Shown here: piece after piece, positions 23,738 through 36,089 of the stretch
Numbering within the stretch: position 1 is the stretch's first letter
Layout of the letters: the number at the start of each line of letters is the position of its first letter
DNA from: Phalacrocorax aristotelis
Lineage: Eukaryota > Chordata > Aves > Suliformes > Phalacrocoracidae
Direction: 5' to 3'
DNA: 64,000 nt
NCBI RefSeq assembly: GCF_949628215.1
Contig: NC_134311.1
Location: 18,910,582-18,974,581 of the forward strand
The notes under the pieces: model-generated
Seen by the model: the letters and a program-made list of their open reading frames with translations, nothing else
Database searches by the model: none
Told to the model about the DNA's origin: nothing
Translations under genes and position numbers: made by a program

Positions 23738-26700
23738 TTCTGGATAGTGTATTTCTATTTCTCTTTTAAATCTTTGGTTTTTCTTAACTATATCATGCTG
23801 TTAGAACTGCAGTGCTCAAACTTTTCCTAATTTCTCTCAGCTACTCTGACCAGCTTCTCTGACCCGTACATAGTATAGATTTATTCTTCTCTCACTCTCC
23901 TCGGTTCCTTTAATTATTGTGTAATTTATTTTTTTTTTTGAGACATGGGAATCCTCTCTGCTACAGAGTCCTCCACACAGCACCATCATGGGGTTTTTTC
24001 CCTCAGAAGCTCCAGCACCTTTCTCTCACTGTTTTGGTACTTCAACTCTATTCTCATTCAACCTCTTGGTTTGGCTGGTTGGTGGTTAATACTGCCAAGC
24101 ATGGCAGTGCAGCAGTGAAAGCTCTTCCAGTTCTCATGTTCTTCTCAGTTGTGACACTTACTGTTTGAGTATCTGTCATTGTCTTTATCCTATTGCACAG
24201 AGCTTATTAAATTGATCCTCTATCACTGTTGTGTCAAAACATGTCCTAAAGCTCATAAAATGAATTTTCTTACTTCTTTACTTTCAAAGTAGTTGTTTCT
24301 TTTTTAATTCATTAGTGTAATATTTCTGCTTACTGTATCTATGTTAACTTCAGCATTCCTCCCTTTTTTTCCTGATCAGTGATTTCACTACCTTCTGCAC
24401 CACTGAAGGCATACTCTGCAGAAAACAGGAGGTAAATCTTCTGACCTGCCATCTACTGTCATGCTCAAAACTGGATCTGATGGTAACTGTGCCAGCACTC
24501 TCTAACTTTCTGTGCTATTCCACTAGTTTAGTTTTGTAATGAAACTCCTGTGAGTAAACATCTCCTATAAATGTCCCATTGTATCTTGGGCAAAATATTG
24601 CAGTCCTAACTGACTTTGCACAATTTGCATCAGCGTGCAAAGTTTCATCCAAACAGCACTAATATAAAAGCATCCATTAAGATCTGGAAGTTGCCTGTTA
24701 CACGGATCCTCTCCTGAGCACAATGATGACTTGCAAGAAATGTGGTGAAATAAGGGTGAAGAGCCCTTCCACCTGGAAAGACTCCTTCCCCAGCTGTCAG
24801 GTTCTAGTTCAGCCTGTCTGTGATGCTCATGCTGGGCACTTCTCAAGTGGTCTCTTAATGCAGATGTTCTGCTTCATGCAGTTTTGTTTCCTTTCATCTG
24901 CTGACACATTTCTTTCACAAGGTGGGCTGATTTCTAGATGCACCATACATTAGGGAGCTGCTGAATTTAAACACTGACCTTTAGCTTTCCTACCGCCTAC
25001 ACTAATGCACAATTTAGTTTCACTCATAGCGAAATTTGCAGAATTACTCTGGGTAAGAACAGAAAACATTTCCATCAGTCACGAATCTAGCAAACACCCT
25101 GATTTGATCAGTTTTGCTTAATGTATTTTAATAGGAATAAACCTCTCTGCAGCCAGTTTGGGGAAAATTTGTCAGCTACTCTTGTTTGTTAAAAGTTACT
25201 CCCCAAGGAGCTCTCTGAGTTTGAGTTATTAGATATCTTTGGTTAGGTTCACATTATTTCTTCTCATGTTATGGAATATATAAATCTTAAGAATGTTACA
25301 ACTGAATGTTTTGATCTAACTTTCTGTAATTCACAGGAAAAGACATATTTAGGCTTTAACTAAGTAAGTTTAATCTATGTTACATGGTATAGCCAAAAGA
25401 GGGTAAGTTAGAGGTGAAGTTAACATTTGACTGATTAGAATAAAGCTCCAGAGATTGGGCAATACTTCAGTACTGTGATATTTCTATGCTGAGAATTTGC
25501 ATATGAAAGGTAACTAGAGGTTCAGCTCTGACTCTAATATTCCTTATTAATAAATGGCTGCACAAATCTCTAGCACGTGACCATACAGTAAGTCACTAAT
25601 ACTTTGTGAATAAATATGATAAACTTACCAGCTTCACTAACTTGAACCTCTATTATTTGCCTTCTAACAAAGCTTTCTTCCAAACAAGAATCTGTGCAGC
25701 AGAGAAAGTTTGGGAACTCTGTGCGCTTGTTCATTTTCAGCAAGGCACTGAGCAGTGCTGTCGGCTTCCTGCCATTCATTCCTCCCCCACTCTATCAGTT
25801 TCAGGCTGGCAGTCCCTGAGCACAAGCCACAGCGAGACTTGGGGAAGTAACACCGCAAGAAAAGGGAGAGTAATAAACTAAAGACACTACTCAGGAACAA
25901 CCCTCAGGTTAAATCAGCTTTAATGAATGTGCCTGGAGAATAATACAATTAATTCCTATGTCTTGAATCTGAATAACATGTCAATTCATTAGACAAGGCA
26001 TAAACAAGTAAGTCGCTCAAATAGGATCTGTCTATTAGTGGGAAGAAACCTCCAGCATTATTTCTGCGGCAGAGCAGTCAGACAAGATTGCTGAAATCCA
26101 TTCTGCAGATCTCCTGAGCTGCTCTGATATCTGTAATTCTTATATTTGTTAGCATTTTGGCCCCTTCCTCCACACAAGATTAACCCTAACATTATTCACG
26201 CTCTGAATTGTTTATAGTATTGAATGGTTGTTTTTCATCAACTGCTTAAAAATAAGGATGAGCTCTTAGGTTTAAGTAAATATCTTAATTATATCCAAAA
26301 ATCACCTGTTGAACTTGTCATGGCTCTGCAATACTTTTCATCACTTAGATCAAATCCTTACAGCCTGATCTGACTTCTTCCCCACTTTTCTTTGGGCAAA
26401 TCTCTGACATCACGCATTGTTCCCCTCAATTACTTACACATACTGGATATATAAATCTCAAAGTTGCAAAAGCACTTATTTTCATGTTGCAGAAAACTAA
26501 AAGCTGGGTCCCTTTCCACTAGATACACAGCTATGCCACAAAGATCCATGCTTTTGTGCCCCATAGGCTTGATTCTTGCAATGCCTGTCACCTAGAAATG
26601 AACCCACAGTCGCTGGATGGCAGACTGTGCAGCACCCTCTGATTTCAGCTGTTGGGAGCAACATGGGAATATCAGCCCAGTGATCTATTTTTCGTGATGT

Positions 26701-27851
26701 TTAAAACTAAAGCCAAAGTCCAGATTCCAAGGCCTACGTGGTTTGGCTCAAAGTTTTGGAGGGGCTGAAATTGATAACGACAATATCCAATCTCCAGGGT
26801 TCAGATAACAACCTTCTCTTGGTGCCTGGTATGCAGGCAGGCCTTATTCCTTCATGGAAGAGTATTCCCATAAAACAGTGTCTGAATCCCTCTTGCACAA
26901 ACAAATTGAGCAGTCTGATCGTAAGTTGGCTGGTTGTGAGACAGAGTTGCCATCTTGGGATTTGCCACATGTATGACCTGGCTTCTGCTGCAGGTCCTAT
27001 GCACTGGGAGAGGACTGAAGAGTGAGAACATCCAAATCTCCTCCCTGCACTGCTTCCCATGCGGCATCTGTGAAATGTATCCCTCCTCTTAGACACATCT
27101 GCCGTGCTTTTAGCAGAGGTAGATTTTTCTGGCTACATATAAGCAGGCTCACTGTGCATCAAGCTTCAAAAACAACTGGCAGCCAATAAATGCAGTGTAT
27201 AAATAAATAAATAAAACACTTCTTTGTTGCTACTTTAGAAGCGCTCTGGGACCACATTAGCCTGGGTGAAGCATGAAAGAGCAAACAATAAAGGTGCAAA
27301 GCAAGCCGATGTGTGTAGGTGGCTAAATGGAATTAAACATGTGATTATGTGACGGGGGGTGGGGGGGTATGGGTATGAATCACAAACTGTGCTGCCATTT
27401 TTAAAATGAGTGCTGCAGTGAAATAGACCACGCTATCATTTTAAATGACATAAATGGGACTTAACCTTGTTTCTTTCCATCAGTTTTGATTGATTATAAC
27501 TTTTTAAAGAAGTATTTAATTGTTAGGAGTGCATTTTTCTCTGTTTTTCAGAGTGCACTGCTCATGAAGTGTACGATGAGTCACCTAATTGAACAAGGAT
27601 GTGTGTCATTATATAAGGAGAAAAACAGATTAAAAGTACCACCCAAATGCCAATGTGTATTCTGATTTTGATTACAGTAAATAGACTTGAGAATATTTTA
27701 CTTTATTGATAAAAAAATTACATAGTTTGAAAATTGGTTTAGGCTGGAAGATTAGGGACATTAGTTTGAAAATAAACAAACAAAAAAAACAGAAAAAATA
27801 TTCTTGCATCAACTGATCCACTGAAATGTCAATGTCTTCTGGTATTTCTAG
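23738..27851. other. Non-coding stretch
   Basis: No gene recognised. A T-run lies near 23928-23938, a short AAAT repeat at about 27201-27216, and a G-run interrupted by one T at 27354-27367. The part from 27370 to 27720 is repeat-free and AT-rich with a TGAGTCA (AP-1-like) site near 27578-27584; it has the look of conserved non-coding DNA, but this cannot be tested from one sequence. Confidence 0.45.
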
Positions 27852-28073
27852 TATAAGAAAGAAGAAAATTCTCCTCTTTCATCAGCCACTAAAGAATCTG
27901 GTATTTCCATAACACCCACTAAGAAAAAGATGCTTGGAGAGCAAGTGCTGTTTCCAGTACAAGTTCCAGACACTAAAGCAGTAGGTGGTTTTAAAAATGT
28001 GCACTGTAGCCCTAAGGTGAAGATGGAGGTCATGCAATCACTTGCATTATGTGACTGGGTGTGCACACACCAC
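27852..28073 (+). other. Possible exon with splice-like borders (speculative)
   Basis: An acceptor-like end (TCTTCTGGTATTTCTAG) precedes an open frame reading YKKEENSPLSSATKESGISI then TPTKKKMLGEQVLFPVQ, and ending HHK at a donor-like AAG then GTTAGT (GT at 28074-28075). The first third is rich in Lys, Glu, Ser, Thr and Pro, as in a disordered protein segment. No family is recognised. A 178-codon frame on the other strand overlaps it, which shows the region is simply poor in stops. No coding evidence beyond the borders is visible. Confidence 0.14.
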
Positions 28074-29884
28074 AAGGTTAGTGCTAAAGGATGTGGCAAA
28101 CAACAGCTCATTAACCTTTTGGTAAATCCCTGCCTCATAATGATGTCAGAACCATTATAAATAATGAGCTGCTCATATCTCATGAAGTGCTCTGTGTAGT
28201 TGTAAAACCCCTTACGCAGTATTTCACAGAAAGGCTGGAAAAGCTCTTTCCCTACGTGGGGATGGTGGGCATGCTGGCATGAGCCCCTGGAGCAGGGGCT
28301 CAGCCTTGCTACCACCCCCTCTCCAGGCACACACAGTCTTACAGCTGTGCTGTTAGCTGGTAGGAACACCACCAGTACCCCCAAGGTTAAAGATTTCTTC
28401 CTATGAAACTCCCTGCAGAAAGCTCACCCTGGCATTACTTAAGTCTGACCTTTCCGTGCTGGACTGCAGTGCCTTGGCACAGCCCATCCTGCTGCCTGTC
28501 TAATGCAGATGGAAACCATCCAGAGGTTTAGGACAGACTGTCCATATGGCTCACCGGGGAGCTAGGTCCATATATTACTATATAACCATCCAGTCAAACC
28601 ACTGCTCATGGTGGCCTTCCTAATCAGACCTTGCTCGGGGTGACTCCTGTCCCTTCAGCTGCAACACCTGAGTAAACCCACAAGTTTTAGCCTACAATTA
28701 ATTATTCCTGGTCCTCACTAGCTGCTTTTGTAGGTTTTCAAGGCTGCTTTACACCCCACTGGCACGGGGAAGCCCCACGCGTTTTCAGGACCCAGTTGGG
28801 ACCCAACAAAATAAGCAGTGGCACACTGCCTGGCCAGCGGACTGGGGTCTGTGTGCCAGATGGGGTGAGCAGGCAGGGGACAGATGAGGGTGGGCAGGCA
28901 GGAAGAGGTCAGCAGGAAAGGAGACATCTCCATTTGTCAGCTGCCATCCCTCTCCTCTGGCCGGTCTCTGGGCTCTGGAGGAGACCCGCTGGTCTCCCAG
29001 CCCCACTAGGTGCTCTGCGGGTGATGGCTGCTTCCCTCCTGTGGTGGTACAGACCAAGTCCCCACAGCCTCAGGAAGCATCCACACTGCGAATGGCCAGC
29101 GGAAATAAAAGCAAACGGTGGACAGGGGTAGTGGGGGGGGTCTAGTTTTCCATCTCTTATGGCTGCTTCTCAAGAATTTATTTTCCTTCTGATAAGGGAC
29201 CCAGTCCTGCCCCTCCTCCCATTGCCCTTTCCCCCATAGGAATAAATGTCCCAGAGAGTTTCCACTTGCCAGGCTTTAGACAGGCACAGACCTGGTCTAA
29301 TATAGCTTGGGCTGCTGTAGACCACTTTTCTATTAATATCTCTTCAGTTACTCCAGGACTTATGGCCTCTCGTACTTCTCAGTAAGTTATATTTATATGG
29401 TACTTGTTTGACGCAGTCAGTTTGTAAAAAAACACAGCTGCATAAACAGAGTTTGTTGGGATCAGCTGATTGACTTCAACCAAGCTCCTCAGTCTGCTTT
29501 CAAATCAGACTCTGCTTCTTTACACTGACTATTGTTCAGGTGCCATAAAGCAAAACTTACCTCAAAGTGTTTTACAGTTAAATAAGCAGATAACAAGTAC
29601 AGGCATTCCTGGGCAAAACTACACCCATAGCTTGCTTTACACTTACATAGGTACTGACCCAGCTGCATGAAACATTCAGAAAAGACAGTCACTGAAAGCC
29701 ATGCTGAAAAATGCATGTAGGAATCAGAGGTGCATGCAGGTCAGGTTTATATCGGTATGAAGTCATTTGCACATAAACACTTGCATGCAAACAGTCAGTT
29801 GTGCACAGGCTTTGCACAGCTCACGCAGGGCTTGCCTTTTATATTAGCTGGGCTTAACGTATAAATATCAGGAACTAACTTTTA

Positions 29885-29982
29885 TATTAATGATAAACAG
29901 TTGCTTGTTTTAGAATGAGCCTAGGTGGATCAGTTAATTAAAAGTAATAATAGATTGTGAGCTACTAATTAGGAAATTAATC
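29885..29982. promoter_or_regulatory. Cluster of TAAT/ATTA homeodomain-type cores
   Basis: Within about 100 bp there are five separate groups of TAAT/ATTA cores: ATATTAATGA, AGTTAATTAA, AGTAATAATAG, ACTAATTAGG and AAATTAATCAG. The segment is not a simple microsatellite. Homeodomain proteins bind TAAT cores, and clusters occur in developmental enhancers, but AT-rich DNA also produces them by chance. Enhancer function is inference only. Confidence 0.2.
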
Positions 29983-32900
29983 AGTCACACAGCAAAGTGT
30001 CACTTCTCCATGTGAAGGAGCTGACTTCAAGATGTCTTGGAGGAGACTGGCTTTCTGCCAGCACCAGTGAGTATATTCACAGAAAAAACTAACTCTGATT
30101 ATTAATGAGTACTTTCCCTTTGAATAACCGGATGTCTGTACCCTCAACAAAATAATGAACTGCAGCCTCTTCATAAAAGTGATCTATCCTCCCTCTTTTG
30201 GCAGAAAAGAGCTTCTGTGAGCTTCTGATGATCAATACTAAATAGGAAATGTATGAGAATTAAATTCTTCGGGGTAAGGAAAGTTTTTTTGTTGATGTAA
30301 GGTGTTGGTTTAATTTACTTGGTTCTCTGGTGTAGTAAACCATTGCATGAAGCCACTGCTCTTTGGGCGGTAAGTGAAACACTAAAATGGAAGACTCTAT
30401 CAGTACCTTCCCACTTGCATCACTCCAACAGCAAGTGGCATTTAACAAAAATGTCAACAACCTCAAAGCCTCCTCCTAGCAGTCTTTGCTGTTCCTCAGC
30501 TCCCAAAAACCACATTCCTCATGGCATAATGGGGAAAGCAACCACTGTGCTTGTGAGTAAGCTAAAAAGTGTGTCTGAAGGTGTTCAAAGACAGGAACAG
30601 ACTGTGTCGACATCAGTACAATTTCAGGCAGCCCCAGATTAATTCCCTAGCTAAGAACCAATATAACCTCATAAAAAGCCATGGTACCTTAAAGGAAATA
30701 TCTCTTAGTAGCTGTAAGGTGCAAGATGCCAGGCTCAGCCTGTGTGTGACTACAAGTCTATTAATTATAATATTGGGAATGCAAATACAAAGGCCATCAT
30801 GTTGAATGTCCAGGAAAACAGACACCCTTGTGATGCCAGAACTGAAATTATGTTAGATTTATGAGATCTGACAAGGATAAAAGACGGCCTCCAGAATTCA
30901 GTGAGGCATGTATAATATTTGTCTGTACCAGAACCTCACCACCAGAACAGAGGTGAAGCTCTGCCTCTATAAGCACATGAGCATACTGTGACACTGTACA
31001 CCTAAGTGGGTAGCAAGCATACACACGTGTGCAAGTGAGTACCACAGAGGAGCTGCTCTGCCTGCCACAGTACCTCTGATGTGAAATGCTGCAGCTGTGT
31101 CACTGTGGACAGTAAATCTATCTTAACTACTGGGACAGGAAAGGGAAATCATATCTAATTAAAACTGTGGAGGATGGGATTTAGGCAGGCAGAACGCAAT
31201 CCTTCAGTCTGGGATTACAGATATAAGTGATGGCTCATTCTCCACCCCCATGGAAAGTCTCAAGGGAGAGTGAAGTGGCCAGCATCTCTCGTATCACCTC
31301 TCAGGTGAAAGCCCGTGCCGCAGAGTTATATGATGGGTCCAGAGCCAGGACTGGATGGGAGGGAAATAAACAGATTGCCCCACCTGCAGAATTGTTTTTA
31401 AAGCACACATGCTTAACAATGCAAACATGGTCCTGGCTTTGGATGGCACATGCCAAGTGAGGCTATCAATCCAGACAGGCCTCAAGACAGGTCTTTCTGA
31501 GTTTTCCACAAATCTATTTAAAATAATGTTTAACAAATTTGAAGGGCTTACAGAAAAGTTCAACTACCACAATGATTCCAGCCATTATTAGGGGAGTGTT
31601 GCTTTTTAAATCAAATTTAAGAACATAATCTGTGAACAAGTTTCAAGGAACCTCTACATACTACTGATGCTGCAGGGGCTCAAAACCTTTGGCAATCAGG
31701 CAACAAAACGTTAATCTTACCAGCATGTTAATACCTGAGGTTAGTGTATTCCTGTGCTTTGAAGATGCAAGCATGTGCTGTGAACACACCAGCCTGTGCC
31801 ACCTGCCGTTCTCCTTTATTCCAGGCATACTCCCTGGAGCAGTGGCAAGGGTTTACTAAGCATTTTAGTCACTAGGACAGCAACAGAAAAAATTACATCA
31901 TGGCATTTCAAGTGGAGGAGGAGCAGAGGATTTATCCTGTAATCTTAACAAAAGAAAGACACCGTCGAGCAAAAGAAAATTAACCAACTCAACGAATTGT
32001 GCTTCATGTGATATCTTCTGTAAGGTAATCACTGTGGACAAAGAAATACCTGCACACGTTATTGCAGCTGAAAGGAAATGTTTCATCTCCAAGTTGTTAC
32101 CCAAGGCTGGCACCTCTTTATTAGGAAACAGGCTGATCCCATGCCATGTATTTGAGACATCATCTCTTTGATCCTCTAGTAGAAAATCAAGAGAACCTGT
32201 ATTAAAAATAACAGGAGATCAAATTCCCAGCTATCACAAGCCAGAAGCTACAGTAGTGGATCGATGAAGAGGAACAGCAATAACGCCATGACGGGTGTGG
32301 GTTTGCACTAGCCCAGCACATCCCTGCCCTCCGAGGTACATCGCTCATCGCAGCAGTAGGCAGAGCAACTTGGTGCAAACTGGTTCCTTTAAGATGAGCA
32401 GTTCTCTGCCCCTGGCGTGTTAAAAGTTCAGGTTGTTGTACCTATCAGTGGGACGGCAGTGGGTGCTTGCTGTGCTGGTCAGGCAAAACTGCAAACATAG
32501 CTGTCAGGATGGCTGGGTAGCCATCTTGAACCCTTTGCGCCAGTTCTGCAAAGCAGGCACTGCCTGTAGTGATGTAGTAACAAGGTGAGAGGTGGCAGCC
32601 TATTTGAAATTTGGCAATGGAAGGTCAACACAAGGAATTGTAAAGTAATAGGAGTCTCAAGGATGAGAGGATTACAAGATTACTTTTTGTAATTGGTTAT
32701 TTTTTCATTCTCAGTTGTGACTGAGCCCTGGGAGGCTGTAGAACAGAGTTCAGAGAGGTATGTTCCTTGAACAGACCTCCTCCTTCTTATGGACAGCATT
32801 GTGTCTTCACAAGTATGTGTGAATGGTGATGGTATGCAGACTCTGGATGGAAAAAATTGGTGCTAAGGACCTTCTAAAACACTTGCTAAGGTAAAGAGAG

Positions 32901-35207
32901 AAGTAGCATTGGCCTCGCTAATTCTGTCAGACTCCCTTGGCACCTTATGGAGGTAAAGTCTTTGAAATACTTCTTTTATAGTCTAACCTTGTGTGAATTC
33001 CAGGTAAAGGTGTTGCTGAAGGATCGTGACTCTGTGGCATTTTATATACCTGTGAGCTCTCTTCCTAGAACCAAGGGGAAAAGGAAAGGGGCTGTGTAGT
33101 CTGCAGTGAAGCCTTGGGATTAGGCTGCGGGGGACAGAAACGATGTCCTTTACCGTGGTCTTTAACCATGTAGCTCTCTTGTTCTGTCCCCAAAACAAGG
33201 GAGCTCCAACTCAAACCACTGACCAAAAGTCCATGTTGTGCAAACAAGGCGACTCAAGGCACAGGTGTGGGGTCTGATGTGAGACTCCAGCAGTGCTGTG
33301 GGGAAAATATATGCCATGGTTTCATGTGGCTCCAAACTAGTCCCTCACACGGGAAGGACTCAGGACTGTTGCTGTGCAAGACTAGGAAGGAGGTAGTAAA
33401 TCTTTACAGGCATACTACTGGCTGGGATCAAGACACAGACATGCTTAATAGCAGAGTAAGTCTGGACATGATGAATACAAACATTTTAGGTGCTGAAAGT
33501 GTTGTATGCCTTACTCCATGTTCAGGTAGGATGGTCCATTTCCAGCATCCAACAGAAACACAGGAAAACTGCGCATATTGCAGGTGTGCCACACGGTCTC
33601 TTTTCTCACCTGGTGGATCAGACCCATGCAGAGCTTCCAGCCCCATCCCCTGTAGGCTGGTCATAGTGCATATAATACAGCCAGTCACACAGACATCAAA
33701 TGGCACATACAAATAACTCTGAAAGAAGCCAGAGTGATACTGCTGGCTAGGCACAGCCGTCCCGTTCCCCGATTGCATGGCACTGGGCATGAGGCCACGC
33801 TGAAGCCCTGCACATTCGCAGTCACATTATGTGCAAAACTTCATCAGCTGCCTGGGCAAAACCTGAGACAAAATGTCAACAACCTGAGACCCTATGGACC
33901 TTTAAGCAGGCTTGAGGTCTCTTCCAACCATAGGCTGGCACACCCTGCAGGGTTACCTGAGGCTGCCCAGCTATTTTCCTTGCCAAGCAGATAGCTTGTA
34001 ATATATTTCTGAATATGCAGTGTCTGAGATGATAACCAAGTGAGTCCAGATACTTTTCTCCCTTTGCTATAAAGCATTTGCACGATTTCCAGTTAATCTG
34101 ATTTTGTTCAATTAATTCTTAGACACAACTGGCTGAATTTTTTCAGGTAGCAGGATCAGTCCCACAGAGTTAAGTATGTCAGCTCTTGGAAACATCTCTT
34201 GCCTTCTGAGAAGGACCAAAGCTATGCCTTCTTGTGCAACTAAAAAATATACCCAACATACTTCATCCAGTGGGAGCATCATAGATACAGGGCCCGACAG
34301 CTCTTCTGACTTGCTGACTTGCTCCTTGTGCCTCCTTCACCCATGCCAAACTGTAATTTCAATCAGTCCACAAATTTGTTTTAGGTCCTGTTTTCAAAGA
34401 GTCAAAAATCTGTTGGGGTCCCTATGCTGTCATGTAAAGAAAATAATACAACCATGCTTTGCTTCCATGCTCTCTGTGAGCCATGGTGAGGCACAGGTTA
34501 TCAAGACCAGTCTTTCAGCTATGGTAAGAGAGAGTTCCTTGTGCATGTATGGGCTACACTTTCTGCACAGTTAGCGTAGGGTTGGGCGTTAATGCTGGTC
34601 AGAAAATATTTGGCTTTTACAGTCATGTAAATAACATTTTTTTGGCAGAGAGTTGAACATTTCACATTTGGAGTACTCCCAAATGCCACTCAGAAAATGT
34701 GTTTTGTGTCCTACATCCTCCCATTCTGCCTTGGCTTACAAAGTCCTAGTAAAATTGTATCTTCTATCATATACCACTTCTCCCTTCGCTTTCTTCTGCT
34801 TCACACCAAAAGGACACTCAGGCCAAATGGGAGCATTTGGTTTCTCTGATGAAGAAGCTTTCTTCAGCTACATTTTTTGCACTGAAACTATGAGCCCTAT
34901 CTTGAGCTCAAACATGGTTGCAATCAACTTTAAAAGGAATGTTGACCTTTCATTTTCCCTGTAGGCAAATAAATTCTCCCCTAAAACCACTTGCTAGCTA
35001 GACAAAGACAACTTCATTTCAGTATGCTTCAAATGCCTTTTGGATTGATGCATTGCTGTGTGATACATTGATGGTTGATGAAAAATTATGCTGAATAAGG
35101 GATTTCTGCTTATGCAAGCTCTCCTACCATGCAGGAACCCAAGGTAATTGCCTCGTCACTCTCTCTGTAATAAAGAAATCACAGCAGAAGACAAGAACAT
35201 CTCCCAC

Positions 35208-35250
35208 ATTAAAAAAAAAAAAAAGGAAAGAAAAAGAAAAAAAGAAAACA
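35208..35250. repeat. A-rich tract next to CR1 ORF1 relic
   Basis: A run of A broken by single G residues lies immediately before the ORF1-like segment, in the same open frame, where it encodes a Lys-rich stretch. It could be an expanded A-rich part of ORF1 or an older junction. Confidence 0.6.
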
Positions 35251-35261
35251 AATACGTAGCA

Positions 35262-36089
35262 GAACTGAGAGAGATAGACAGGATCTTCTCAGATGTGCAA
35301 CAGCTTCAAGAGCCCCAGAGCCCAGCTGCAGTGGAGATGCAGGCAGAGCCTGTCCCTAGCAGAACAGCAAGTGCAGCCTCTCGTGACAGCAAAGGATGGA
35401 AGCTGGTGACTTCTGGCACTGAAACAAAGGCTCCTGCTCTATGTCAATGCCTGTAACTACAACTTAGATCCACTGCCCTCAAGGCTGAGGAAACCAGTTG
35501 TGCTTTCAAGAGAAGCATCTGGGCAAACTGAAGCATGCAAGACCACTTTGAGGAAGCAGTGAGTAACAGTAGCGGGAGACTCTGTGCTGCGGGGGATGGA
35601 GGCACCCACCTGCCAACCTGACCGGTTGTCTGCAGAAGCTTGCTGCTTGCTGGGGGCCTGGATCTGGGATGTTGTAGGGTGACCACTGAGGCTTGCCTAG
35701 CCCTCTGACTAGTACCCTGTGATGTTCTTAGATGTAGGCACCAGTGATACTGCTGGGGAAACATGGAGAGTACCAAAGGTGACTACAGAGCTCTGGGGGT
35801 GACAGGCAGGGACAATGGGACCCAACTGATGTTCTCAGTCCTGGGTAGAGGGTGTGAGGAGGAGGAGGTCACTGGTACTGCCTCTCAACAACTGGTTGCA
35901 AAGCTGGTGTTAGCAAAAGGGTTTTGGTTTGGACCATGGGACTCTTTTGGAGATCAGCATCCACTTGGAAGAGATGGCATCCACCCCACTAAGTGGGGCA
36001 AATATATCCTTGCCAGGAGGATGGCCGCCTTAGTAAGGCTTAAAAAAATACAACTAAAATCTTTGGTCAAAGGCGTAAATATTATTTAA
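35262..36089 (+). pseudogene. CR1 ORF1 relic with SGNH-esterase motifs
   Basis: CR1 ORF1 encodes an RNA-binding or coiled-coil part and a C-terminal SGNH (GDSL-type) esterase domain. Here ELREIDRIFSDVQQLQ leads to the CR1 hallmark GWKLVTSG at 35394-35417. In another frame, VTVAGDSVLRGMEAPTCQPD holds block I with Ser at 35581-35583, then EACCLLGAWIWDVV and, past stops, LDVGTSDTAG with the GTND-like block at 35737-35748. A further frame change leads to STKGDYRALGV and LGRDGIHPTKWGKYILARRM, with catalytic-type Asp at 35973-35975 and His at 35982-35984. At least two frame changes and several stops make it inactive. No ORF2 or CR1 3' tail follows, which is unusual for a LINE copy. Confidence 0.82.

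Larger units (their letters stand above)
28074..35255. other. Non-coding stretch
   Basis: No gene recognised. A GC-richer patch at about 28720-29110 has overlapping chance frames of up to 111 codons. A G8 run lies at 29133-29140. A TAAT/ATTA cluster at 29885-29982 is listed separately. A 149-codon frame at 33267-33716 (plus) overlaps a 120-codon frame on the other strand and has no domain. An A-rich tract at about 35208-35250 precedes the CR1 ORF1 relic. Confidence 0.5.

Noticed and set aside
27848-28384. 178-codon open frame on the minus strand
   Set aside because: No recognised domain; about one frame of this length is expected by chance in 64 kb. The other strand is also open over part of it.
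33267-33716. 149-codon open frame on the plus strand
   Set aside because: An overlapping 120-codon frame on the other strand and no domain; likely chance.
33885-33935. GAGGTCTCTTCCAACC string resembling a CR1 3' end
   Set aside because: Only about 16 bases match and no octamer tail follows; too short to call.
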